Of a stretch of 64,000 bases of DNA, positions 1 to 11,961 are shown piece after piece. The translations under genes and the position numbers were made by a program. The first letter of the stretch is position 1. Every line of letters begins with the position of its first letter. This stretch comes from Apricaphanius iberus (taxonomy: Eukaryota; Chordata; Actinopteri; Cyprinodontiformes; Aphaniidae), in the NCBI GenBank assembly GCA_028564705.1, contig JAPXFQ010000344.1, positions 67,001 to 131,000 of the forward strand. Direction: 5' to 3'. The notes beneath the pieces are model-generated. The model saw nothing but the letters and a program-made list of their open reading frames with translations. It was not told where the DNA came from and ran no database searches.

Positions 1-321
1 TTGGCGCCCCATAGTTTTTGAGCGTATAGAAATTCATATATTTCGCAAAACAGCAAACATCACACGAATCGGATGTCACTAGGAGCGAAAAAGACGTTGA
101 TGACGCTGAGGTCTCACGGCATTGTACGATTTATTAAAAGTCGCTTGTCTCATCCATAAATTTGGCTGATGATGAGCGCTAGTGCCGTGCCTGCAATATA
201 AATATATCTACTGTAAATGTTCACATCTGTCGCCATTTTGACTTATCGCGTGAAAATTGTGAAAATATCGACAAAGTTTTGCGCATATTTGTAATGGAAA
301 CGAAGCTTTTAATTACGCGTT
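1..321. other. CpG-rich unassigned sequence at window start
   Basis: AT-rich sequence with many retained CpG dinucleotides and no open frame of note. It resembles the stretch after 680 in composition, so both may be parts of one unidentified mobile element interrupted by the hAT-like repeat between them. No family was recognised. Confidence 0.3.
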
Positions 322-670
322 CTGGGGCTGGGTATCGATTACGATTTCAAGAATGGATTTGATTCCGATTCTCAAGAGCTAGAATCGATTTTCGATTCAA
401 TCTGATCCAGTTCAATATAGATATGGGTTAGTGCTATTAATATATATTTTTTAGATATTATCTTAACTATATGTATGTAATTCAGAGACTTAAAACTTGG
501 TAACAGTTTACCAGGAATTAACCCTTAAAACAACCGTCTGGATTTTTTATTCCTATTTTAGCTGTAAAAAACTGCCATACTATGTGAAACAAACCAATGT
601 TTAACTTGTGAATCAGTTTGATTCTTAGAATTTTTCTAATAATAGATTCAGAATCTATTTTTTTTCGTAC
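322..670. mobile_element. hAT-like nonautonomous repeat, uninterrupted copy
   Basis: It begins GGGCTGGGTATCGATTACG and continues with ATTTCAAGAATGGATTTG, GATTCCGATTCTCAAGAG and TGATCCAGTTC, then later has CTGTAAAAAACTGCC and TCTGGATTTTTTATTCCTAT. The same order of motifs occurs at 38945-40385, where 8-bp target duplications support hAT-type movement. Here the motif CCAGTTC runs straight into AATATAGAT, so this copy lacks the 1.1-kb insert of its paralogue. The right boundary is approximate. Confidence 0.6.
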
Positions 671-1660
671 ACAGGGACCACGGCGCCAAACAATAGCAGT
701 AACTACGTACCTTCTACAACACTGCCGCCGTCTTTTTCCGTCGTAATCTGAAAATTAACCATCTGATTGGCTGCATCTGAAAACCTCTACTACACTTGAT
801 TCGTAGCACGCTAAACGGTGTAAGCGAGCGATGTAGTATTATACGAAATCTCCACTACGGATTGGAGTAGTAAGCACGAAGTTCCCAGATGTGTACTACC
901 GCCACAGTAGGCAGTCGGTAGACGCTACGCTATCCCACGATGCAGCGGAGGCTCCAAAATCGTAGAAGAGCGACCTGGCGAAAAGAATGGGAACCGACGA
1001 ACTGCCAACACTAACACCGCCACAATTTTGCCGTAAGAATTTAAGTCAAAAGACACGCAAAGAGGTGGAGCAGTGCATCCGATTTCATACTACTCGCTCG
1101 TTATCTACGCAGTTTTTACGACATCAACGGTCGAGTGGTAGTTACTGCGTAGCATGTAGTAAACACTAAGGATTCGGATGTCGTCGCCATGTTTGTTTTC
1201 TTTCTACCCTACTAATCCAGCACTCTATCCGGTCTGAGTTCTGTAATCTGTCCCCCTAGTGGAACTCTACAGTAGTACGTGCTGCTCCGATTTATTTGGC
1301 GTGCTGTTGCTTATTTTAAACAGAATAACGTGTGCATTGCCATGTAAGATCGTGAAAGGATCAGCCAGCAGCGGCTTCCAGTATGCGCAATTTACCTGCG
1401 GGCTACGTGCTGTTAGCGCTCTGGTCCCGTACGGCAGCACCGCTGCTCAGTGAGAACAATGAGAATATCGCGTGCTTCACGTCAGAGTCTCCGAAGGACT
1501 CCAACAACAGCAAAAAAAATGTAGCGATTTGTCGCTAGTTGCTTTTTTTGATGTAGTCGCTGGAGCGGAAATATAGCGACAGAGCCGCCATGTTGGCAAC
1601 ACCGTTCCCTTGGAGTCACGTGACCGTCCATTATGTAGTAGCTCAGTCATCGTCTTAAAG
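671..1660. other. CpG-rich unassigned sequence
   Basis: About 1 kb with unusually many CpG dinucleotides for a fish intron and only short open frames (60-64 codons at 987-1169 and 1259-1453), which do not resemble a protein family I know. The tail has repeated words around GTAGCGA, including TAGCGATTTGTCGCTAGTTG. CpG retention suggests a fairly recent insertion or a protected region. Class unknown. Confidence 0.35.
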
Positions 1661-3950
1661 GGACAGGAGCGTTGTTAAACACATGTTTTCATTAAAAAAA
1701 TAAATAAAAAAACAGGCTATAAGTGATTGTACGCCACCGGCCCAAACCCCTGATTCAGACGCTCCTGTCACGAAGAACCAGAGGAAGAGGTAAATATGTT
1801 CACAAAAACAATCCGTTTTCAGAAAGAAAAAGGAGCAGAGCTGGTAAACCAATAATGGTCATTTGTTTTCAGTGTTGTTCTCATTACTGGTAGACTCTTA
1901 AGAAATACTTTTAAGGAAGAATTATAGGAAATACGGGAGAAAACTGATGAGAAAGAAACCAATCTGATCCCCCGTCATCAGTGCCTCTGAGCAAGGCAGG
2001 CTGGCTGTGTGTTAACCAGATGTTGATATGGCAGAAACCCCTTGTGACGACATTTTTAAAGGATTTATTCGCTTGTTCATGAGCCTGTTTGCCGCGTTCT
2101 CGTGGATTTATTACGCCGGTGGGCTGTTTGATTTATTTTCCCGGCAGTAATGAGTTGTGGACGGGACAGCCGGAGCAGGACTCCTAACGAGTCTGTGTGT
2201 GGTTCTACGCCCCGATGATGCTCAGAGGACGGCAGCTTTAAATCAATAGAGATGTTTTAAAGGCTGCCTCTCTGTGTTTCCCTCCTGCTTCTGCAGGTCC
2301 TGAAGAGGAAAGAAACAAACACGTCTGCCGCAGGTCTTCAATGCTCTCATAGCAAACATTCACCGCCGTTTACTTCAAGTTCACAAGAAAATTCATTTCA
2401 ATACAATCATGAAAAACATTCCAATCACTTAAAAAAAGTTTTTTCCGTTCAAGGAATCCCAGAAGATTTCGTCAAATCACTGATGTGAGGTCGGGACCCG
2501 TCGATATCACCGGATATCCGAGCAATCCCTCATGCTGAGCAAGCAGGAGCAGCTTCTATGGAGAGAAAACAAAGTTAAATGCAAAAAAACTATGACTGGA
2601 GAGTAGTAGAAGAGAAAAGTAGCAGAGTGAAGTGGTCAGTCTCTCCTTGAACAGTCTAAGCCTAGAACACGGTGTGTGTCCACATCTAATCACAATTATG
2701 ATCATTATTTTAACATTAATATAATTACTTATCAAGTTTAAATTTAAACTATTAATTGGATAACGGGGGAATAACTTCTGTCTTTAGAAGAATTACTTAC
2801 GTCTCATCTTAACGATAATTTAAAACGTGGACAGTAATTGTATCCATACATGCAGTAATCACAGACAACTTCACACTTTTGCATAATTTGTTCACAGAAT
2901 ATGTTAACTCTCCAGCCAAAAGATGTTCGTCAATAAATCCCGACTTTTCTACGCATGCAATTCATCTACTGACTTAGAAAAGGATTGACGCTTAAATCCA
3001 ACAACAATAAGCATCAGACAATTCAAACCGGTGTTTATCAGAGACGGGGAGGGGGCCATCATGCGGACAAAGACGCGGGGTAAAAGCGAAAGGCGGTGGC
3101 TACTTCTTTACTGCAGGAAGCTCCGAGACAAAGGGGCATAAAAGTAGCTTCAAGCGAAACATGATGTGTACTGTCCATGTGGTAAAGCCACAGCTTTAAC
3201 CCAAAATAACAGGGAACAATGTGAGTTAGCCTTCCGGCTAACCCACCAGCTAATGCAGGCCGAGGGTAGAACGAGGAAAAGACAGAGAGCAATCGAGAGA
3301 TTGGATAAAACAAACTAAAATCCAGTGTCAACGTATCACAATTCATCCGTTCAGCGACACGTTTCATCCGACACACAGAGATGAAGCGAAGATGCAGTTC
3401 GATGACCTCAGAGAGAAGAGGAACAGAAACCTTCATGGTTCAGCTGCGGCCTTGGAAGAACCAGGGTTTTTTTTTTACGGTTCAGGAGGACCGTGTTTCT
3501 GTGTTCACCGAATGCTTCCTCTGTTGTCGGGCTCAGGTTTCCTGCCAATCAGCTTCAGCGGCTCGTTAAGTACTCACAGATCTCTCTCTGTAGCACCAGC
3601 TGATTCTTTCTACTCGATAATTAAGTTGCTTTAAATGATTGACGTCCCGTGTGTTTAGCAATCAGGAGTAACGATCTGTCTGAACCACGTGTTTGTCTCC
3701 AGGTTGTCTCTTCTTCATCTTCGTTGCCTCCTCTGTCTCTGCCCGCTCCTCTTCCTCCCTCATAAACATCCCTGGGTCATCCTCACGGACTGGGATGCAT
3801 TCAGGGACAACGGAAAGTTGAAACGCACATTATTAGTTATCATTTAAATGATTTACATCACAGGTCTGATTCAGAACGTAAGAGAAATCGGACTAGAAAA
3901 TAACTTTTTTTTCGCTCCATTGACTTCCATTCACCAGAATGGCTTGTCCC
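1661..3950. other. Non-coding stretch, nothing recognised
   Basis: Ordinary intron-like sequence. The open frames at 3059-3436 (-) and 3381-3634 (+) overlap each other, are compositionally plain and match no family I recognise. Confidence 0.5.
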
Positions 3951-5186
3951 CAGAGCCGGCCCAAGATACAAGCAAACTAAGCGGTTGCTTAGGGCCCCCC
4001 AAACACATCCGAGGTCCCCCATAAATTCTCAAATTGAACAGACTAGAGTTATTAAAACTTGTGAAAATATATAGTACATTTGATTTCAGTGTAGATTATC
4101 TAAACATTTTAAATTGTTGTGTAGTAATTAGCCAAGTTCTTTTTAACTTATTCTTTTATTTATAATTTTTTATTAAAATGTTATTTTCATTTAAAAAACA
4201 TTTAAGTTGCAAAAATATTTAAATCAAATACATTGAAAGGAACAAAAATGATTATACTAAACCTTTTAATTAAAAAACATAAAAATAGAATTTTAAATTT
4301 TTGTGTGGTAACTAGCCAAGTTACTTTGTAGCTAATTACTTTATTTATTTATTTTTATTAAAATTGTATTTTTATTTAAACATTAGTTAAAAAGGTTGCC
4401 AAAATATTTAAATCAAATACATTGAAAGGAACAAAAATGATTATACTAAACCTTTTAATTAAAAAACATAAAAATAGAATTTTAAATTTTTGTGTGGTAA
4501 CTAGCCAAGTTACTTTGTAGCTAATTACTTTATTTATTTATTTTTATTAAAATTGTATTTTTATTTAAACATTAGTTAAAAAGGTTGCCAAAATATTTAA
4601 ATCAAATACATTTATTATTATATTATTTTGTTGTTTAGTAACTAGCAAAGTTATTTTGTAGCTAATCATTTTTTATTCTTAAAATTCTATTTTTATTTAA
4701 ACATTTCAAAAAAGGTTGCAAAAATATTTAAATCAAATACATTTAAATATATAAAAATACCTTTTAATAAAAAAGTCACTAACAAATTTTAATAGTATTA
4801 AAATTAAGTTTTAAATTGTTGTCTAGTAACTAGCCACATTTGTAGCTAATTATTTTTATTTAAAATGTTTTATTAAAATTCTTTTATTTTAAAATGTTAA
4901 AAAATGCTGCAAAAATATTTAAACAAAATACATTAAAAAGGAATATAAAATTTATATCCTGTACCTTTAGATTTACAAAAAATGTTCACTAAATATTTGT
5001 ATAATATCAAAATTAAATTTTACATTACTGTGTAGTAACTAGCCAGGTTTCTTTGTTGCTAATGATTTTATTTATAATTTTTGTAATAAAAATTTCATTT
5101 ATAATTTTATTTTTAAAAACATTTAGAAAAATGTTGCAAAAATATGTAAATATTTTAAGGCCCTATAAGTCTTCGGGCCGGCCCTG
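3951..5186. mobile_element. CAG...CTG element with GCCGGCCC ends (hAT-like), AT-rich interior
   Basis: The left end reads CAGAGCCGGCCC and the right end GGGCCGGCCCTG, giving near-perfect 12-bp terminal inverted repeats of the kind seen in some hAT elements. Flanking octamers CTTGTCCC and GGTTTCCC agree at five of eight positions, a possible decayed target duplication. The interior is strongly AT-rich, has no coding potential and contains tandem 189-bp units. It is nonautonomous. Confidence 0.6.
4209..5145. repeat. 189-bp tandem repeats inside the CAG...CTG element
   Basis: The word ATTTAAATCAAATACATTGA recurs with an exact 189-bp offset (CATTGAAAGG at 4231 and 4420, cognate at 4609). The first two copies are nearly identical. 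Later copies near 4722 and 4912 are diverged and irregularly spaced. Each unit contains GTGTGGTAACTAGCCAAGTT or a variant. Confidence 0.8.
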
Positions 5187-6427
5187 GGTTTCCCTTCTGA
5201 AATAAAAGCTGATTGTGTGAAAAAAAAAATGTTTTGGTATGAAAATTAATGAAATTAAATAAAACTGACTGAAAAATACAATGTAATATAAAATATATTT
5301 TACAATTAAGTCATCCTTTATATTAATGAATTCATTTTTTAAGGAAAAATGAAACATTTTTCATAAAATCCAAATGTTAGGCTTTTATATGAATTGAGTT
5401 TTTTCACATTTTCATTGTCACATTTTCTATTTGTCTGTTATTTATTAATGCAGACATTTACACAATAAGGTTTTATTTATTTATTTCATTTTGAGCACTT
5501 TGGGGTTCCATACGCATTTAGTATTCAGCTCAGCGTGAGTAAAATTTCCACACTGAGAATCATATCTTGAAATAAGAGCCAGGCTTGTTTCTGTAGTTTC
5601 ATCATCAGCGTGAAGGTTTCATTCTGAGTGAATCCTCCTCCTCCTCTCGCCCAGACAGCTGCGATCAGATAAAGCAGCTCTAGCGGGCCGTCAGCTTCCT
5701 ATTAGTTAATCGCGTTTTGGCAGAAAGCCGTTATTAGCGGTGTCGCCGTTCTGTCTGTAAAAACACGAGCTGGGGAACCTCCCCAGAGTCTGACAGGACA
5801 CTTGTTGTTCACACATTGCAGCCAGCTTGCGTCTGAGTGAATGTTCAGAGCAGATTACTACCCTTCTCAGGTTTGGAGGTAAACCTCTGAAGAGGCAGAT
5901 GATGAACTGAGGCCGACAGGATGACAGAATCCTTTCAGAGCTGAATAATTGAGCTGCTGGAGCATTCGCTGGCTGCCAGACTCGGTTTTGTGTGGCGGAG
6001 GTCTGAGGATCTTCTCATGGGGGACAGGAAACGGCTGGAGAAGAAAACACCTGGACTGTGTCTCCATGTTGATCCTGATCTCTGCGCAGAGAGCAGCAGA
6101 TGAACAAGGTTTCTCTCTCTGCGGGTGAACAACTCCTGCAGAAGTTCTCCTGGAGAAGCGGGGAGCAGATGGTCTGGTTCTGATGAAGGAGTCACTCTGC
6201 TGCCTAACCCACACCAAAACCTGGGTCTGCTTCTGGTCCAGGAACTGGTCCACTTAGCTTCTGAGCAGCTTTTTTCTTTTAATAGAACAACTGCCTGTTC
6301 TGATCAGATGAATCAGGGCCTCTTTGTCAGTGATTGGTCCAGAGGATGGAGGTCCTAAGTTTTTATCTCAGTCCTCCAAGCTCCAGGATGAGGGTGAAGA
6401 TAATCTAGAAACGTGAGAGCATCGGGA
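5187..6427. other. Non-coding stretch, nothing recognised
   Basis: AT-rich to about 5500, then ordinary composition. Overlapping open frames on both strands at 5867-6358 look like chance: they shadow one another and show no domain signature. Confidence 0.5.
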
Positions 6428-8178
6428 GGATGGGTGGATGGATGGATGGATGGATGGATGGATGGAAAATTAATGGATGGATGGAAAATGGATGGATGGA
6501 TGGATGGATGGAAGATTAATGGATGGATGGAAAATTAATGGATGGATTGATGGATGGATGGATGGATGGATGATGGATGGATGGATGGATGGATGGATGG
6601 ATGGATGGATGGATGGAAAATTAATGGATGGATGGATGGATGGATGGATGGAAGATTAATTGATGGATGGATGGATAGAAAATGGATGGATGGAAAATGG
6701 ATGGATGGATGGATGGATGGAAAATTAATGGATGGATGGAAAATGGATGGATGAATGGAAAATCGATGGATGAATGGAAAATGGATGTATGGATGGATGG
6801 ATGGAAAATTAATGGATGGATGGAAATGGATGGATGGATGGATGGAAGATTAATGGATGGATGGAAAATGGATGGACTGATGGAAAATCGATGGATGAAT
6901 GGAAAATGGATGGATGGATGGATGGATGGAAAATGCATCGATGGATGGATGGATGGATGGAAATTAATGGATGGATGGAAAATGGATGGATGGATGGATG
7001 GATGGAAGATTAATGGATGGATGGAAAATTAATGGATGGAATATTAATGGATGGATGGAAAATGGATGGATGAAAAATCGATGGATGGATGGAAAATGGA
7101 TGGATGGAAAATGGATGGATGGATGGAAAATGGATGGATGGATGGATGGATGGATGGAAGATTAATTGATGGATGGATGGATAGAAAATGGATGGATGGA
7201 AAATGGATGGATGGATGGAAAATCGATGGATGAATGGAAAATGGATGGATGGATGGATGGATGGATGGATGGATGGATGGAAATTAATGATGGATGGAAA
7301 TGGATGGTGGATGGATGGAATTAATGGATGGATGGAAAATTAATGGATGGATTGATGGATGGATGGATGGATGGATGGATAGATGGATGGATGGATGGAT
7401 GGATGGATAGATGGATGGATGGATTGATGGATGGATGGATGGATGGAAGATTAATTGATGGATGGATGGATGGATAGAAAATGGATGGATGGAAAATTAA
7501 TGGATGGATGGAAAATGGATGGATGGATGGAAAATGGATGGATGAAAGGAAAATGGATGGATGGATGGAAAATGGATGGATGGATGGATGGATGGAAGAT
7601 TAATGGATGGATGGAAAATGGATGGATGAAAAATCGATGGATGGATGGAAGATGGATGGATGGATGGATGGATGGAAAATGGATGGATGGATGGATGGAT
7701 GGATGGATGGAAAATGGATGGATGGATGGATGGATGGAAAATTAATGGATGGATGGAAAATGGATGGATGGATGGATGGATGGAAGATTAATGGATGGAT
7801 GGAAAATTAATGGATGGATGGATTGATGGATGGATGATGGATGGATGGATGAATGGAAAATCGATGGATGGATGGATGGATGGATGATAGATGGATGGAT
7901 GAATGGAAAATCGATGGATGGATGGATGGATGGATGGATGATGGATGGATGGATGGATGGATGGATGATGGACGATGGATGGATGGATGAATGGAAAATC
8001 GATGGATGGATGGATGATGGATGGATGGATGGATGGATGGATGGATGGATGATGGATGGATGGAAAATCGATGGATGGATGGATGATGGATGGATGGAAA
8101 ATCGATGGATGGATGGATGATGGATGGATGGAAAATCGATGGATGGATGGTTGGATGGTTGGATGGATGGATGGATAT
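6428..8178. repeat. GGAT tetranucleotide array with interspersed GGAAAATTAAT and GGAAAATCGAT units
   Basis: About 1.75 kb of GGAT repeats broken at intervals by GGAAAATTAAT, GGAAGATTAAT, GGATAGAAAAT and, more often toward the right end, GGAAAATCGAT with ATGAATGG. The mix forms a higher-order minisatellite rather than a pure microsatellite. The repeat lacks stop codons in several frames, so long Met-Asp-Gly-Trp frames on plus and His-Pro-Ser-Ile frames on minus are artefacts. Confidence 0.97.
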
Positions 8179-9470
8179 TTGTTCACAAAAACATTATATT
8201 TACAAGAAGTTAACAAACAGTGATGGTTCTATGGCGTAACCGGTGGGAGGAAGGATCAGTGATCACACTTCATTGTGCACCTAGGATGACATTAAATGGA
8301 GCCGTTCTAGTTGAAACGTCCTGGACTGTGTGTGACAAGGTTCCGGACGGTTTGGACCAGAATAGAACCATCCCTGGTGTTACTCTGAAGCGGTGTTACT
8401 CTTGTTGAGGACGACAGAGGGAAGATGTTCAGGAGGAGAACACAGAACCAGAGGATGGAAGATGATCTCAGTAGAATCTAGAGCAACACTGTATGAAACC
8501 CATTTCCAGTCCTGGTTCTGCTCGTCCCTGAGCTCTCAGCCAATCAAACAGGAAGAAAACAAACCTCCTGCTCCTCCCAAACTCGTGTTTCCTCTTTAAA
8601 TGAAATTAGGGGCTATAGAATATTCTGCAGCTCCATCTGGCAGCACGATGATGGGAGGAGAAGTGATCAGGAAGCGCTGGGTTCTACCACATTGGGTTAT
8701 TTAGCCGGTCTAGCTCCAAAGTTTGGATGAAATAAGCGACAGTGAGGTGGGTTCTTCCTGGTTCCGGTTCCCAGGACACGGACCGGAGACTGACACAGAA
8801 ATCTGCTGGAAAAATGAGATTACAACATTTCTAATAGCGAGTTAGAAAAACCCACAAATATGTAACAGAATCAGATAAATTATTTTTGGAGCTGAAACCT
8901 CCATAGTTCAGCTGTCCTTTGCAGCAGAACCATTATTCAACCCCAGCAGCTGACAGGAAGTTGGACTTTATGTGGGTCCAGTAGAACCTTCTGGCACTCA
9001 TGGTTCATAGTTTTCACATTGACGGAAGCTCGATGTTCCTGTCAGATGAAGGCAGCGCTGCCAGGTTTCACTCTCCACCAGTCTCTGATCGGTGTTTCCA
9101 CTCTGTTGTCTGCTGGTTTACATCTTCTCTCCCATTCTCTGCTCTAACACAAACTATTTTTTTGTTTTCTTTTTCTTTTATGTTATTAAGAAAGGTTAAA
9201 CTTCCCATTAAAATGAGTTTTATTTCACTTTGACTTAAACACACAGAATTCTGGATCTTGTTATACTCCCGACGGGCCTGCAAAGTCCAGTACAGGTCTC
9301 GTGTTTTGGTAGTTAAATGTATGGCTCTTTATGTGTTTCATTCTTTGACGTACGGTGGAAGAAATGTTTCCACATTGGCAGGAATAATCTAGCATGTAAC
9401 AGCGTGACACCACGGCTTTGCACACTGCAGACAACCCGATCTGTCGTCCCAAAACATGAGGTGCCGTTTG
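8179..9470. other. Non-coding stretch, nothing recognised
   Basis: Ordinary intron-like composition; only short open frames without recognisable domains. Confidence 0.5.
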
Positions 9471-10440
9471 TTTTGTTACACAGTCAAACATTAACTGCAA
9501 TAATTTGGGTTATTTAGCCATTCATTAGAGAAATAAATGGCAGTTCACCCTAACAAAATCATAATTAAGTGTTATGGATTAAACAATGTATTTATATTAT
9601 ACGCTAAATATCTACCTTCAAACAAAAAAGTTTGCTTGTCAACTAAATATTTAAACTCCAAAGTAAATATTTAACTTCAAACTATATATTTAATTTGGAC
9701 CTAAATAATTTTCTAGCTAGCTAAACTGGCTTAGCTTCAAACTAAACATTTAATTGGTCAACTAACTATGTGGTATTGAAACTAAATATTTAACTTCAAA
9801 CTAAACACTTTGTTATTAAGGTAAATATGTAGCTAGCTAGTTTTGCTTGCAATATTTAGTTAGCAATCTACATATTTAGTCTACAAATTAAATATTTAGC
9901 TCCAAAATAAGCTTGCTAGCTAAATATTAAACTTTAAAAATCTAGCTAACAAGCTCATACTTCGTTACTACTAAGCTTTGAACTAAACATTAAACTCAGA
10001 GCTAAATATTAAGCTAGCAGACTAAACTAGCTAGCGAAATATAGACTTTGAACTTAACATGTAGCTCAGAGCTAAATATTTAGCTAGCAGGCTAAACTGG
10101 TTGGGGAATATATATAGCTTTGAACTAAACATTTAGCTTAGAGCTAAGTATTTAGCTAATGTGCTAATTTACTTGCTGATATGCTGAAGTGGACTACCAA
10201 AACAAAAACTCTAAACTACTGGCAAGATTGAATGTCACCTGTTTATTATCATTTGTTTTCATCCCGACACATCAAACATTTCACCTTAAAACATAGGATG
10301 AGGTTTTTTAACGGCAAAATAGATACTGATAGATTTACAGAAACGCAGGAGCTAAATAGAGAACCAAACATTTATTTTGATGGTGCTATTTCACTCATTG
10401 TCAAGCGAATATGCATATTAGCTAAATATAGACATGGCGC
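9471..10440. repeat. Snap-back AAATATTTAGC family, copy F1 (left end, left arm, core)
   Basis: The left end carries GTTACACAGTCAAACATTAA and TTTGGGTTATTTAGCC, shared with copies at 31966, 35690 and 51098. An arm of degenerate TAAATATTTAGCTAGC words follows to about 10185. The core begins AAGTGGACTACCAAAAC at 10189 and reaches the inverted partner TTTATTTTGATGG at 10373. The core has an intact, single TTAA at 10286-10289 in ACATTTCACCTTAAAACATA. The right arm is essentially missing. Confidence 0.75.
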
Positions 10441-11961
10441 TCAGCCTCCTGCCCCCAAGCTTCTGCCTGGAGGGCAAAAATGACTGCTGCTTACTATCAT
10501 TGTCACTATGTGAGATCTTAAAATTCTGTGATAAATAGCAGTGAAAGAAAATATATCAGGATGGTTATCACAGCGCTATAGGGTGCACAAACAAAAGAAA
10601 AAAAAACAGTAATACTATTTCATAGCTTTAAAGCTGATGAAATACGTTGACATACAGTATATGGTTAATAAACATGTTGAGAGTTGACAGTGGATGATCC
10701 ATCCAGATCCTGGAAATCAAAGTCACATTTGAGATATGTTAATGTTTGAATCAAATAGAAATAACCCACCAGTGTGCAAAGCTACGTCTACTGCTAGCAT
10801 ATTTAGCATAAAACACTAAGAAATATGTGGGATTGACACTTATGACCTTGAAACTGGTTTATAAAAAATTGTAAATCAAAATGGTACCAAAACCATGATG
10901 ATAGTTAGGTTATAAATTAACAATTATGTCCATATCAGCCATCTGATGATCAGATAGTCCTGCCTACACTCCTTCCATTTTTAGCTTCACACCACTGGTT
11001 AAACTCCCTAGCTTTGTTGCTAATCGGTGATCATCATTATTGATTATTGATTGCTTCTGCTGGGTAAATTCAAGGCATAATGATCAAATAATTGTAGATA
11101 TCACCATACTGAGCTGAAGGCGGTCATATAGCTTGTTAACTATTTGAAATGGGTCTGGAAGCTAGCTGTATGGGCTAGCTAAGCTTTTTTAAATGTTACT
11201 CGTAGTACAAACAGCTGCCCGATTACCTGTAAGTTGAGAGTTTATTATTTTCTTTCTTTATGGGCGGCGATTTATAGTAAAACCCAAGATGCTGTGCTCA
11301 GCCTGACGGTGATATTATTCTCTAGTTGTTCTCTACACATAGTGCTAACGCAGCCTGCACAGTGTGAGCCGTTAGTTCTTTGTGCCTTGGCTCCGTAATA
11401 GCTCCGTAATGTCTTGTTCTGTTTGGGCTGTGAATATGTCAATGACATGTAAGTAATCTGTGAAGTTATAAGTGGTGGCCTGTTGGGGGTTAAGCTAGCT
11501 GAATGGTACCTCTGTCGTTGTAACTCGTCAAACTGCCATGTTGATGAACGGTACAAAAGTTCTACGACGAGTTGAGCGCTGGGAGTTATCCTGATGAAAG
11601 GTATGGGTTATTTTTGTCTGCTGTGTAAAGTCGAGGCAACTTGATCAAATAAATGCAGACACACTGAACTGGTGGCGATCATATCTAAGGACTTTCATCT
11701 CATAGCTTGTTGTCTATTTGGAATAGGTCTGGAGGCTTTGCGCTACATACGGTTAGCTTTGCGCTAGCATTTCAACTAACATTACCGTTTTAGCACATTT
11801 TGACTTAAAAACTAAATCTGGCATACTGAATAGAGTTGAGTTACAGTTAACCAACATGTTCATATTTACCAACATGCTATGTGGCATTTAAGCTAACATT
11901 AGCATTTTAGCTAACTTTTACATTTCTTGGAAGCTATTTACATGCTGAATGTATTAAGTGG
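10441..11961. other. Non-coding stretch rich in GCTAAC and GCTAGC words
   Basis: No coding signal. From about 11750 the sequence contains repeated words such as TAGCATTTTAGCTAAC, which resume after the LINE at 13641, showing that the LINE landed inside an older repeat. The word family is common in teleost non-coding DNA; the element type is not clear. Confidence 0.5.

Noticed and set aside
1..690. TTGGCGCC / GGCGCCAA as ends of one transposon
   Set aside because: Only eight bases match, the left one is cut by the window edge, and similarity does not extend inward.
6477..8216. Met-Asp-Gly-Trp and His-Pro-Ser-Ile frames
   Set aside because: Translations of the GGAT array on each strand.
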